Part shown: positions 1-10,528 of the stretch, in pieces
Layout: every line of letters starts with the position of its first letter
Numbering within the stretch: position 1 is the stretch's first letter
Assembly: GCA_964426945.1 (NCBI GenBank)
Contig: CAYRSS010000005.1
Span: 1-64,000 of the forward strand
Direction: 5' to 3'
Source: CAYRSS01 sp964426945
GTDB taxonomy: Bacteria; Planctomycetota; Phycisphaerae; UBA1845
Length of the DNA: 64,000 bases
Program-made: the position numbers and the translations under genes
The notes under the pieces: generated by a model
What the model saw: the letters and a program-made list of their open reading frames with translations, nothing else
Database searches by the model: none
What the model was told of the DNA's origin: nothing

Positions 1-765
<765 letters not shown>

Positions 766-824
766 CGCTGCATCCTCGTCAGTGGGCAACGCCCGCCAGC
801 TCGCGTGGGCACTCCACCCCCGCT

Positions 825-879
825 GGGCGGGCATGGCCCACCCGCTCGCTCAGACCACTCCGGGCGATACCCGCCCTAC
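825..879. repeat. REP-like palindromic element abutting the hesB stop codon
   Basis: GGGCGGG at 825-831 and CCCGCCC at 870-876 form the outer arms of an inverted repeat, with further short complementary stretches inside. Read on the minus strand it starts GTAGGGCGGGT, a layout common among bacterial REP-type intergenic elements. It fills most of the hesB-sufB gap and overlaps the hesB stop codon. Function is unknown; mRNA stabilisation or attenuation between hesB and sufB is possible but speculative. Confidence 0.4.
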
Positions 880-1229
880 ACCGAGAAGCTGCTGCCGCAG
901 CCGCACGAACTGGTCGCGTTCGGGTTCGAGAAGACGAACCCGCGGCCCATCAGCTCGTCACGGAAGTCGATCATCGTGCCCTCGAGGTAGAGCTGGCTCT
1001 TGGCGTCGCAAATCACTTCCACGCCGTGCTGGCTCCACGACTCGTCCGACTCCTGGACCGACTCGGTCAGGTCGAGCGTGTAGTTAAAACCGCTGCACCC
1101 GCCGCCCTTCACGCCGACGCGCAGGTAGAACTTCCGCGGCGTCTCGCCATTCTTCGCCGCCATCTCGTTCTGCTGCTCGATGATCGCCTTCACCTCGCGG
1201 GCGGCCACTTCGGACAAACTGACTGCCAT
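876..1229 (-). CDS. HesB/IscA/SufA-family iron-sulfur cluster carrier
   Basis: This 117-residue protein has the size and motifs of A-type Fe-S carriers. The three conserved cysteines are Cys45 (in GGGCSG), Cys109 and Cys111 (in the C-terminal CGCGSSF). Such proteins accept clusters from SufBCD and hand them to apo-enzymes. The ATG at 1229 is well supported by GGAGGT seven nt upstream; longer in-frame extensions run into the preceding intergenic space and lack family similarity. It lies 47 nt after the Rrf2 gene and 110 nt before sufB, so it is probably cotranscribed with both. Whether it is SufA or ErpA in function cannot be told from sequence alone. Confidence 0.92.
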   Translation of the reverse strand: MAVSLSEVAAREVKAIIEQQNEMAAKNGETPRKFYLRVGVKGGGCSGFNYTLDLTESVQESDESWSQHGVEVICDAKSQLYLEGTMIDFRDELMGRGFVFSNPNATSSCGCGSSFSV

Positions 1230-1276
1230 GGTTCTGACCTCCACCGATCGGCCGCAGGCGGCCGGATCCATCGTCC

Positions 1277-1771
1277 TCACGCCGGCACCACGGCCGACGG
1301 GACGCCGCTGTCCCCCGGCGAAGGCTTTTCCGCCATCCCGAGGGCCACCGGCACGCAATCGAACGCAATCTGAAACAGCGTCACCCGGCCGAGGAACTCC
1401 CTCAGGCTCTGGTGAACCTTGCGGACCGGCGCCTTGATCCGGCAACTCAACTCCAGATCACACCGGTCGCCTTCCTGCCCCTCCTTCTCGCCGCAGCAGA
1501 CCGAAAGCCGGAACGGCCCCTCGATCGCATCGACGATGTCGGTCAGGCGGATCTGCTCCGGCTTCTTCGCCAGCAGGTAGCCGCCCTTGGCCCCCATCGT
1601 CGAGGACACGATGCCGTGCTGCAGAAGCTGGTGCAGGATGTTCGTAAGCACCGGCAGCGGCACCTTGACCTGTTCGGAGATCTCCCGGGCGCTGCACCGC
1701 GACTCACCGCGATGGGTGAGGTACGACAGCGCCACCAGGGCGTAATCCGACTTCCGGGTCAGCGACAGCAA
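1277..1771 (-). CDS. Rrf2/IscR-type transcriptional regulator of the SUF operon
   Basis: A 164-residue winged-helix Rrf2-family protein. The N-terminus (LSLTRKSDYALVALSYL) is the usual family start, followed by the recognition region around residues 28-70 and a cysteine cluster at Cys92, Cys93, Cys104 and Cys110. This is close to the IscR spacing (92/98/104), so an Fe-S cluster is a likely ligand. No ATG fits: the best start is TTG at 1771 with GGGAGGT just upstream. A longer ATG/GTG-initiated reading from 1924 would cross the promoter. As first gene before hesB and sufB it probably senses Fe-S status and controls this operon, including itself. Confidence 0.9.
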   Translation of the reverse strand: MLSLTRKSDYALVALSYLTHRGESRCSAREISEQVKVPLPVLTNILHQLLQHGIVSSTMGAKGGYLLAKKPEQIRLTDIVDAIEGPFRLSVCCGEKEGQEGDRCDLELSCRIKAPVRKVHQSLREFLGRVTLFQIAFDCVPVALGMAEKPSPGDSGVPSAVVPA

Positions 1772-1820
1772 CCGCCACCTCCCGCAGGACGGGCACGCCA
1801 TCCTGCTGCATCTGCACAGG

Positions 1821-1849
1821 GATATAGCACCATATCGGTATAAGTTCAA
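1821..1849 (-). promoter_or_regulatory. Sigma70-type promoter of the rrf2-hesB-sufB operon with a dyad in the spacer
   Basis: On the minus strand, TTGAAC (1849-1844) and TATATC (1826-1821) are separated by 17 nt. The spacer contains the dyad ACC-GATAT-GGT, placed where an IscR-like repressor could occlude RNA polymerase. The -10 box ends 50 nt before the TTG start of rrf2. Confidence 0.6.
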
Positions 1850-1948
1850 GGTTAACCCGGACCAATTTGGTGAGAATTCCGGAAATCCCCTTCGGCAGGC
1901 GTCCGGGGGTGGGTAGCCCGGCATGGATTACACTGAAGCTTTAAGTAG

Positions 1949-1983
1949 GCCGGTCCCGCCCTGCGGGGCCGCGGGTGGCCGGC
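1949..1983. repeat. GC-rich hairpin between the rrf2 promoter and the next gene
   Basis: GCCGGTCCCGC (1949-1959) pairs with GCGGG-TGG-CCGGC (1971-1983), giving two 5-bp stem segments with an internal bulge. No T-run follows, so this is not a clear rho-independent terminator. It lies next to the REP-like element at 1995 in the roughly 300-nt space between rrf2 and the zinc-ribbon gene. Confidence 0.35.
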
Positions 1984-1994
1984 TGTGAGGTGAA

Positions 1995-2079
1995 AAAGGG
2001 GTGTGGCTCCGGCGTCAGCCCGCTTCCCTTGTCCGCGAGGGCGACGCAGGCGCTGCCTGCCCCCGCTTTCAACGGACTC
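1995..2079 (+). repeat. Dispersed REP-like repeat, copy R1
   Basis: About 85 bp beginning AAAGGGGTG and ending with GGACTC. It aligns block by block with the reverse complement of 59588-59673 (shared blocks include AAAGGGG, GCGTCA, CCCGCTTCCCT, GGGCGAC, TGCCTGCCCC, GGACTC). It directly follows the stop codon of the minus-strand gene ending at 2080. Positions 2000-2017 also match 56072-56089 with a single mismatch. Confidence 0.6.
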
Positions 2080-2961
2080 CTAGAGCCCGATCGCGAAGCC
2101 CGTCACGACGAGCGCCAGGTAGGCTGCCGGCAGCCAGAGCACAGCCAGCGCGGCCCGCCAACCGCCGATGCCATGGATCTCGCGCACGCCCATGATCGCC
2201 GCGACGAGAAACCAGACGCCGGCGAGCGACGAGCCCACGCAGGGAATCCAGTAGAAGCAGTAGGGCGCCATGGCCAGCAGGATGGTCCGGAAGGTGTCAC
2301 CCATCGGCCGCCGGGCCGGACCGAGGGCGAGCAGCGCGAGGTGCACCGCCCCCGTCACCAGTGCGGCGAGGATCAGGGGCAGAATCGCAAGAAACGGCAC
2401 CATGCCCAGCGCCCCGAGGACCATCCACAGGCCCGGCCCCCCGCCCGGTCCGGCGCCGAACGGTCCGCCTCCCGGCATGAGGACCACGCCGAAGAGAAAG
2501 ATCAGCCCGATCAGCATCGCCGGGAGGATCCCCACATACATCGAGATCGCGGCGAAGCCCCAGGCGCTCCGGATGGTCGTCGCGTAGCTCCGCCGGAAAG
2601 CCTCCGAGGGCCGGCTCAGCACCATGCCGGTCATGCGCCACCACCCGGTCACCCGGCCGGTGCGTTCCCGCTCGTCCCACGGGGAGACGTCGACCCGGGA
2701 TCCGCGGACTTCCGGGGTGGAGGGCACAACCCGCAGCTCCCGCAGGGTGACTTCGCGCTGGCACTGTGCACACGTGAACGCCCGAGGGGACGGCAGGCCC
2801 TGAGCGTCGTTGCCGTAGTAAGCCTGGTCGCAGTGCGGACAGTGGAATGTGACGGCTGACGGGGCGAACTGGTACTGCTCGACATCGAACTCGCGGCCGC
2901 ACTCCGGGCAGATCGGCTGCGTGAGGTTGAAGAGCAAGTATTCGCAGTGCGGGCAGTTCAT
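2080..2961 (-). CDS. Membrane protein with two N-terminal zinc ribbons
   Basis: A 293-residue protein. The first 70 residues hold two CPxC zinc-ribbon pairs (Cys3/Cys6 with Cys18/Cys21, and Cys41/Cys44 with Cys64/Cys67). After a soluble linker, about five hydrophobic segments fill residues 130-293 with a glycine/proline-rich loop, resembling Yip1-type membrane domains. This architecture is frequent among uncharacterised planctomycete proteins. The ATG at 2961 puts the zinc ribbon at the N-terminus as in relatives, although its Shine-Dalgarno is weak. The gene is divergent from the next one, with 76 nt between starts. No function is established. Confidence 0.7.
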   Translation of the reverse strand: MNCPHCEYLLFNLTQPICPECGREFDVEQYQFAPSAVTFHCPHCDQAYYGNDAQGLPSPRAFTCAQCQREVTLRELRVVPSTPEVRGSRVDVSPWDERERTGRVTGWWRMTGMVLSRPSEAFRRSYATTIRSAWGFAAISMYVGILPAMLIGLIFLFGVVLMPGGGPFGAGPGGGPGLWMVLGALGMVPFLAILPLILAALVTGAVHLALLALGPARRPMGDTFRTILLAMAPYCFYWIPCVGSSLAGVWFLVAAIMGVREIHGIGGWRAALAVLWLPAAYLALVVTGFAIGL

Positions 2962-3037
2962 AGGCGAGCTATCATACCGGCCGCTCGAAGCGGGACCACA
3001 CGCGGCACCCGGCAGGACATCGACAAGGATCTCGCCC

Positions 3038-4717
3038 ATGAGACCCGCCGTACTCATCGAACAGCTTCGCGGTCTGCGTACCCGGTTCGATCGGCCCGGG
3101 CGGACCCGTCGTCTCGAACTGCTGCGGGCCGCGGGTCGGCTCACCGGCCTGAATGGCACCCAGCTCGTCGAGCTGCATGAACTGCTGCTGTTCGTCTGCT
3201 GCTATCCCGATGACCGCGTGGTTCTGCGGGCGGCGGAGCAGGGGCTGGACCGGCTCGCCGTCCGAGCCGCGGAGTTGGGGCGCCGCAATCGCGGCGACAG
3301 GGATGCCGAAGCCCTCGACGACTCCGGCATCGCCGGTACCAACAGCGTCGTCTCTCTCTCCTTCTCCACGGTGGTGCAGCTGCTCGACCGATACCCCGCA
3401 GACCTGGAGATCGACTGGGACGAGGACGGCTCGGCGGGCGAGAGGCTCGACACGCTGCTGGAGCTCCTCACCGCCGTCACCGAGCGCGACGGTCTGCTCC
3501 GCACGGACCTCAGCACGCGCGACTGGTTCGACCGCGCCCGTGGCCGGCGCGCGGCCGTGGCCGTGCTTCTCGAACGGATCGGGCAAGCCGCCGCGGACCG
3601 CCAGACGCGCGAGCAGTTGTTCGAAGCGGCCGACGTATCGCTGCGCTGGCAGCTTCGCGGGGCGTCGCGGACGCGGCTGCGTTTCCCGCCACGGCCGCTG
3701 CATGCGCAGGTCGAACCGCCCGCGCGGGGTGTCGATGTGCAGGCCATCCTGGTCGAACCACTGCCGCGTTCATCGCCCCTCTCCCGCCCCGCCGCTCGCC
3801 GGCTGATCGACGCGGCCCTCGACACGCTTGCCGTCCGCCACCGCGAGACCGACCCCGTCACGTACGCCAACGAGCGCGAGATCACGCTGTTTCACCTCGA
3901 CCGGGGCATCGACGTGGCGCTCCTGGGCATGCAGCCCGACGCCCGCCTGCCGATCGAGAGCTTCTTCGGCTACGTCGCCGCGCGAAACCGCGTGCCGGTC
4001 GCTTATGGCGGCGGTTGGGTATGGGGAGATCGCTGCGAGATCGGGGTCAACGTCTTCGACACGTTCCGCGGCGGAGAGAGCGCGCTGATCTTCGCCACCA
4101 TCCTCCGGGTGTATCACCAGCACTACGGGGCGAGGCGGTTTCTGGTCGATCCGTTTCAGTTCGGCGCGGGCAATGACGAGGCCATCGCCAGCGGGGCATT
4201 CTGGTTCTACCACCGGCTGGGCTTCAGGCCGACCGAGCCGCGACTGGCCCGCCTGGCAGAGGCCGAAGCCGCCCGGCTCGTCGCGGAGCCCGGCCGCAGG
4301 ACGCCCCCCGCCACGCTCAAGCGTCTGGCCGGCGCGACACTGGCGCTGCCGGTCGGGGACGCCGACGATCGCCGCAGCGAAGCCCCGGACGTCACCCGGC
4401 TGGGCACGGCGGTGACCGCGATGATCGGTCGGCGATTCGGCGGCGACGCGGCTCGGGCGCAGGCCTGGGCGACGGCGCGGGTCGAGCGGCTTTGCGGCTT
4501 GAAAGCCGGGACGATGCGTACACCGGCCGAGAAAGGGCTCTGCCTACTGGCGGCGCGGATCGAGCGGTTGAGATCGTGGACACCGGCGGAGCGCCGGTCG
4601 CTCGGGAGGCTCATTCGGGCGAAGGCCGGCCCACGCGAACGCGACTACGCCCTCGCCGTGCGGCGTCACCCGCGGTGGCTGGACGCCCTCCGTGCGCTGG
4701 CCGCCGCAGACGTGTAG
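3038..4717 (+). CDS. Uncharacterised protein with a GNAT-like C-terminal segment
   Basis: A 559-residue soluble, Arg/Leu-rich protein with no signal peptide. The ATG at 3038 has AAGGAT seven nt upstream. The N-terminal 280 residues are helical-looking and unrecognised. Around residues 300-420 lie a GGGWVWGDR stretch, then FLVDPFQFG and NDEAIASGAFWFYHRLGF. The last resembles the end of an acetyltransferase fold (a conserved Tyr before LGF), so a distant GNAT relationship is possible but unproven. The region beyond about 430 is again helical. It is transcribed divergently from the zinc-ribbon gene and convergently with the cysteine dioxygenase. I assign no function. Confidence 0.7.
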   Translation: MRPAVLIEQLRGLRTRFDRPGRTRRLELLRAAGRLTGLNGTQLVELHELLLFVCCYPDDRVVLRAAEQGLDRLAVRAAELGRRNRGDRDAEALDDSGIAGTNSVVSLSFSTVVQLLDRYPADLEIDWDEDGSAGERLDTLLELLTAVTERDGLLRTDLSTRDWFDRARGRRAAVAVLLERIGQAAADRQTREQLFEAADVSLRWQLRGASRTRLRFPPRPLHAQVEPPARGVDVQAILVEPLPRSSPLSRPAARRLIDAALDTLAVRHRETDPVTYANEREITLFHLDRGIDVALLGMQPDARLPIESFFGYVAARNRVPVAYGGGWVWGDRCEIGVNVFDTFRGGESALIFATILRVYHQHYGARRFLVDPFQFGAGNDEAIASGAFWFYHRLGFRPTEPRLARLAEAEAARLVAEPGRRTPPATLKRLAGATLALPVGDADDRRSEAPDVTRLGTAVTAMIGRRFGGDAARAQAWATARVERLCGLKAGTMRTPAEKGLCLLAARIERLRSWTPAERRSLGRLIRAKAGPRERDYALAVRRHPRWLDALRALAAADV

Positions 4718-4729
4718 GGCTCAGGCAGT

Positions 4730-5278
4730 TCAGATCCCACCGCCGTCGGAGAACGAGCACACCGGATCGGCGAATTCGCCGACGGCGACATCTGTCAGCG
4801 AATACATGCCCATTTTCATCAGCGGCGGGGAGTAGATGTGCAACGTGACCAGGTCCTGACCGACGGGTTGCAGGTTCGACATCTGGTGCATGTCGTCGTC
4901 CTGCGAGCCGCACACTTCCCCCTCGTGCAGCGTCCGCGAACCGGTGGCGTAGACGTAGCCGTCCGCCGTGCGCTCGAAGCGGGTCTCCACGGCGGTGCCG
5001 ACGAGGACGCGCACCGCGCAGCTTGATCCGCGGTGGTCGTGAATCGGGCTGCGCTGTCCCGCCCGCCAGCACAGAATCAGCGCGTGGTAGCCCGGCCCGG
5101 CGTGCATGAGGTTTCGCCGGTAGGTGGTCGAGCCGAACTGCATGTGCGGCCGGATCTCCTCCATCGGCACTTCGATGTTGCGGATACGGTCGACGAGCAG
5201 GTCGAGCGGCACGCGCTCGGTGTATCCGTCGAGCTCGTTGAACAGTTCCGACAGCGGCCGGTGCAGCGCAGTCATCAC
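4730..5278 (-). CDS. Cysteine dioxygenase (CDO_I cupin family)
   Basis: A 182-residue cupin that should oxidise L-cysteine to cysteine sulfinate with O2 and non-heme iron. The metal ligands His80, His82 (in SPIHDHRG) and His131 are present, as are Arg54 (YRRNL) for substrate carboxylate binding and Tyr149 (LHIYSPP). Cys87 lies five residues after His82, matching mammalian Cys93, which forms a thioether with Tyr157; many bacterial homologs carry Gly there. The gene follows the YeiH-type exporter by 22 nt on the same strand, suggesting an operon for sulfur disposal. A 3-mercaptopropionate dioxygenase role is an alternative, but the Arg60-equivalent and the Cys favour cysteine. Confidence 0.88.
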   Translation of the reverse strand: MMTALHRPLSELFNELDGYTERVPLDLLVDRIRNIEVPMEEIRPHMQFGSTTYRRNLMHAGPGYHALILCWRAGQRSPIHDHRGSSCAVRVLVGTAVETRFERTADGYVYATGSRTLHEGEVCGSQDDDMHQMSNLQPVGQDLVTLHIYSPPLMKMGMYSLTDVAVGEFADPVCSFSDGGGI

Positions 5279-5300
5279 ACCCTCCCCTCGATCGATCCGA

Positions 5301-6509
5301 TCACGAAGCCAGCATCACCAGGGCCAGGCTGGCGCCCAGCAGGGCGACACTGGCGATCACCCCGGCGAGCAGCGCCCGCACGCTCACGCCGACCAGCACC
5401 CGCAGATCCACCTCCAGTCCCAGCGCCGCCATCGCCAGGGTGAGCAGGGCCTTGCCGATCTCCTTGCAGACCTTCACCAGCGAAACTTCGACGGGCTCGC
5501 CCGTGAGTGCCATTGATTCGAAGCGCAGCGTCGGGATGAACCCGAGCGTCCCGAGCAGGGCGAATGCGACGAACCCCCAAACGAACCACGGCACCAGCCG
5601 GGCGTAGTGCACGATCGGCCGCCTCACCGTCGTCTCGCCCGTAGCCCGCCGCCGGGCGGCGGCGAACGCCACGACGAACACGAGCGGCGCGAGCAGCGTC
5701 ACGCGTACTAGTTTGACGAGGGTCGCCAGCGCGCCGGCGTCGGCTCCGTAGGCGAACCCGGCGGCCACGACCTGCGGCACCGCGTGAATCGAGGTGCCCG
5801 CCCAGACGCCGAAGGCCCACTGGCTCAGCCCCAGCATCGCCCCGAGCACCGGACAGAGCAACATCACCAGCAGCCCCATCAGGTTTACGGTGCCGATGGA
5901 AAGGATCAGATCCTCGTCCTCCGCGTCGATCAGCGGGGCGATGGCCACGATAGCGCTATTGCCACAGATGCCGGTCCCCGCCCCCAGAAGCATCGCCAGT
6001 TGAGGTCGCAGTCCCAGGAGCCTCCCGCCGAGGTAGCCCGAACCCACCGCCACGGCGACGCAGGCGACCGTGATCGCCAGGGTGGTCAGGCTGTTGCTGA
6101 GGTGACGGAACTGGGTCAAGTCGAGCGTGGCGCCGACGAGGACGATCGCGGCGGGGATCGCCTGGCGGACGATTCGCCTGCACCCCGCGCTCAGGCCCTT
6201 CGGCAAGGGCACCAGATTGCGGACGATCAACCCCAGCAGGATCGCCAGAATGGCCGCATCGACGGGGTGGCGGGTGAGGCCGTCCTGTACGACGCGGAAG
6301 GGCGCGACCGGCAGCTGGCTGAGGCCGTAGGCCGCGACCCCGACGACCGCCGCCGCGGTGATGCCCGGCCACAGCCGCGTGGTGGGATGCGGCGCGGCGG
6401 GCTCGCGCTCGACCGCCCCGGCGATCGGCTCGACCAGCCCGTCCATCGCCCCGAGCGACGCGAAGGCCTCGTCGCTGAGGTAGCTGAGATAGCCGGTCCG
6501 TTCTGACAT
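5301..6509 (-). CDS. YeiH/UPF0324-family putative sulfate exporter
   Basis: A 402-residue polytopic membrane protein with about 10 hydrophobic segments. Motifs typical of the YeiH (Cons_hypoth698) family are visible: GTGICGNSAIVAIAP, a second-half GTSIHAVPQVVAAGF, and LGLEVDLR near the C-terminus. Family members are called putative sulfate exporters, but transport has rarely been shown. The ATG at 6509 has GGAG about 6 nt upstream and follows a soluble N-terminal extension of roughly 40 residues. It is the first gene of a pair with cysteine dioxygenase; removal of sulfite/sulfate derived from cysteine oxidation is the natural inference. Confidence 0.85.
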   Translation of the reverse strand: MSERTGYLSYLSDEAFASLGAMDGLVEPIAGAVEREPAAPHPTTRLWPGITAAAVVGVAAYGLSQLPVAPFRVVQDGLTRHPVDAAILAILLGLIVRNLVPLPKGLSAGCRRIVRQAIPAAIVLVGATLDLTQFRHLSNSLTTLAITVACVAVAVGSGYLGGRLLGLRPQLAMLLGAGTGICGNSAIVAIAPLIDAEDEDLILSIGTVNLMGLLVMLLCPVLGAMLGLSQWAFGVWAGTSIHAVPQVVAAGFAYGADAGALATLVKLVRVTLLAPLVFVVAFAAARRRATGETTVRRPIVHYARLVPWFVWGFVAFALLGTLGFIPTLRFESMALTGEPVEVSLVKVCKEIGKALLTLAMAALGLEVDLRVLVGVSVRALLAGVIASVALLGASLALVMLAS

Positions 6510-6660
6510 GGACGCTCCGCGGGAAGAACGCGAAGAAATCACCTAAACATCCCCCGCTGTCAAATCAGCGCGGGCGGCGGCTCGCACTACCTCCCCCCGG
6601 CGGGCGGCGGCTATACTGGGGCCCGACGCTTGCCAGATACCCCGGAAGGAACGCGCCACC

Positions 6661-8964
<2,304 letters not shown>

Positions 8965-9309
8965 GGGCCGCTCGGCCGACCCCCGCCCGTTATCCACTTG
9001 GCCGCCGATTGGAATAGCCACCGCAGGGCTGGTTTTCGTAATATGCACGAAGGCGAGAGGGACGGACTGCCCCTGCCGGAGAGGAGCCTTCAAGGGTGCT
9101 GCAACTGCTGGCCAGACTGATCGGACCGCTGACCGCCCTGCGGGCGCTGACCGGGGTGCCGTTTGAGCTGCGGTTCGGGCTGGCCCGGTGGGTGGTGGCG
9201 GTCCGCCACCTGTTCGGCCTGCGGGCGATGCGGATGTGGCTGGCGCTGCTGAGGCACGGGTATCACCGCTTCTGCCGCAGCCTCGTCTCCTGACACGGCC
9301 GTGCGGCGC
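8965..9309. other. Mostly non-coding interval holding one doubtful small ORF
   Basis: Between the E1 gene and the MacB-like permease there is no recognisable terminator, RNA or repeat. A GTG-initiated 65-codon ORF lies at 9096-9293 and is listed separately. Confidence 0.4.
9096..9293 (+). CDS. Possible small protein, 65 residues
   Basis: A GTG-initiated ORF with GGAGAGGAG upstream at a somewhat long spacing. The predicted peptide is Leu/Arg-rich with amphipathic stretches and no cysteine motif or clear signal peptide. In this GC-rich genome such ORFs arise by chance, so it is listed with low confidence. It ends 16 nt before the convergent permease stop. Confidence 0.3.
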   Translation: MLQLLARLIGPLTALRALTGVPFELRFGLARWVVAVRHLFGLRAMRMWLALLRHGYHRFCRSLVS

Positions 9310-10518
9310 TCACTCGTACCGCAGCGCCTGGACCGGGTCGAGCCGCGCGGCGCGGATGGCGGGGTAGAGCCCGCTCACCAGTCCCGTGAGGATGGCCATC
9401 CCCAGCGCCGCGACGACAGCCATCGGCGGCGTGTGCACCTGGAGCATTTCCGTTACGTCCGAGAGCAGGTTGGCGATGGCCCAGCCGCAGACCACACCCG
9501 TGCCGCCACCGATGAAGCTGATCACCGCGGCCTCGATCAGGAACTGCCACCCGATGTCGAACCGTCGCGCCCCCACCGCCATGCGGACGCCGATCTCCCG
9601 CGTGCGCTCGGTCACGGAGACCATCATGATGTTCATGATGCCGATGCCGCCGACGATCATCGAGATCCCCGCGATGCTGTAGAGCACGATCGCCATGAGC
9701 ATGGCGAAACGGCTCCACTCCTGCTTGAAGCGGTTCTGGGTCCAGATCTGGAAGTCGTTCTCATCACCCGCCTTGAGGCGGTGCTGCTTGCGGAGCGTTT
9801 CGGTCACGACTTCGATGCACTCATCGACACGGGACGCGCTGTGCGCCTGGACGACCAGCATCGTCAGGTAGCGCTGGCCGTAGAGACGTGTCATGGCCGT
9901 GGAATAGGGCACAAACACGAAGTCGTCGACCTGCTGAAAGCCGAGGGTGCCCTTCTCCTCCATGACGCCGACGACCATGAAGCTCTTGCCGTCGATCTTC
10001 ACCGCGTGGCCCACGGCGGGCAGGCTGCCAAAGAGATCGGCGGCCGCCTTGTGACCCAGCACGGCGACCATGTTGGCGGCGCGAACATCCTCGCGCGAGA
10101 GGAAGCGGCCGTGCTCGACCTCGTACTTGTTGATCGTGACGTAGTCTTCGCTGGTGCCCAGAACCTGGGCATTGATGTTGCGCTCGAAGTACTTCACCTG
10201 GCCCATCCCGCTGTATTGCGGGGCCACGGCGCGGACCAGCTCTTCGTTTTCGCGGAGGATCGCTTCGGCGTCCGCCGGCTCGAGCGACATGACACCGACG
10301 CTGCGGCCGCCGCGGTTCGACGTGCCGTTGAATACGATCACCTGGTCGGCGCCGAAGGACTCCAGCGTGCTCAGCACATCGCGCTGCGACCCTTCGAGAA
10401 TCGACACCGCCGAGACGACCGCGCCGACGCCGATCATGACGCCCACCGTCGCCAGCAGCGAGCGCAGGAAGTTGGTACGCAGCGCCCGGACGGCCATCAG
10501 CAGGATGCGGAACAGCAT
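9310..10518 (-). CDS. MacB-like ABC transporter permease
   Basis: A 402-residue protein with MacB/FtsX topology. It has one N-terminal transmembrane segment (about residues 15-40), a large extracytoplasmic domain (about 45-275) and three C-terminal segments within residues 280-395. The ERTREIGVRMAVGARRFDI stretch and the ending ARLDPVQALRYE are family signatures. Such permeases couple cytoplasmic ATP hydrolysis to periplasmic movements that drive efflux or lipoprotein release. The ATG at 10518 lies 10 nt after the ATPase stop. Unlike E. coli MacB, the ATPase is a separate polypeptide. Confidence 0.9.
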   Translation of the reverse strand: MLFRILLMAVRALRTNFLRSLLATVGVMIGVGAVVSAVSILEGSQRDVLSTLESFGADQVIVFNGTSNRGGRSVGVMSLEPADAEAILRENEELVRAVAPQYSGMGQVKYFERNINAQVLGTSEDYVTINKYEVEHGRFLSREDVRAANMVAVLGHKAAADLFGSLPAVGHAVKIDGKSFMVVGVMEEKGTLGFQQVDDFVFVPYSTAMTRLYGQRYLTMLVVQAHSASRVDECIEVVTETLRKQHRLKAGDENDFQIWTQNRFKQEWSRFAMLMAIVLYSIAGISMIVGGIGIMNIMMVSVTERTREIGVRMAVGARRFDIGWQFLIEAAVISFIGGGTGVVCGWAIANLLSDVTEMLQVHTPPMAVVAALGMAILTGLVSGLYPAIRAARLDPVQALRYE

Positions 10519-10528
10519 CGAACGTCCC

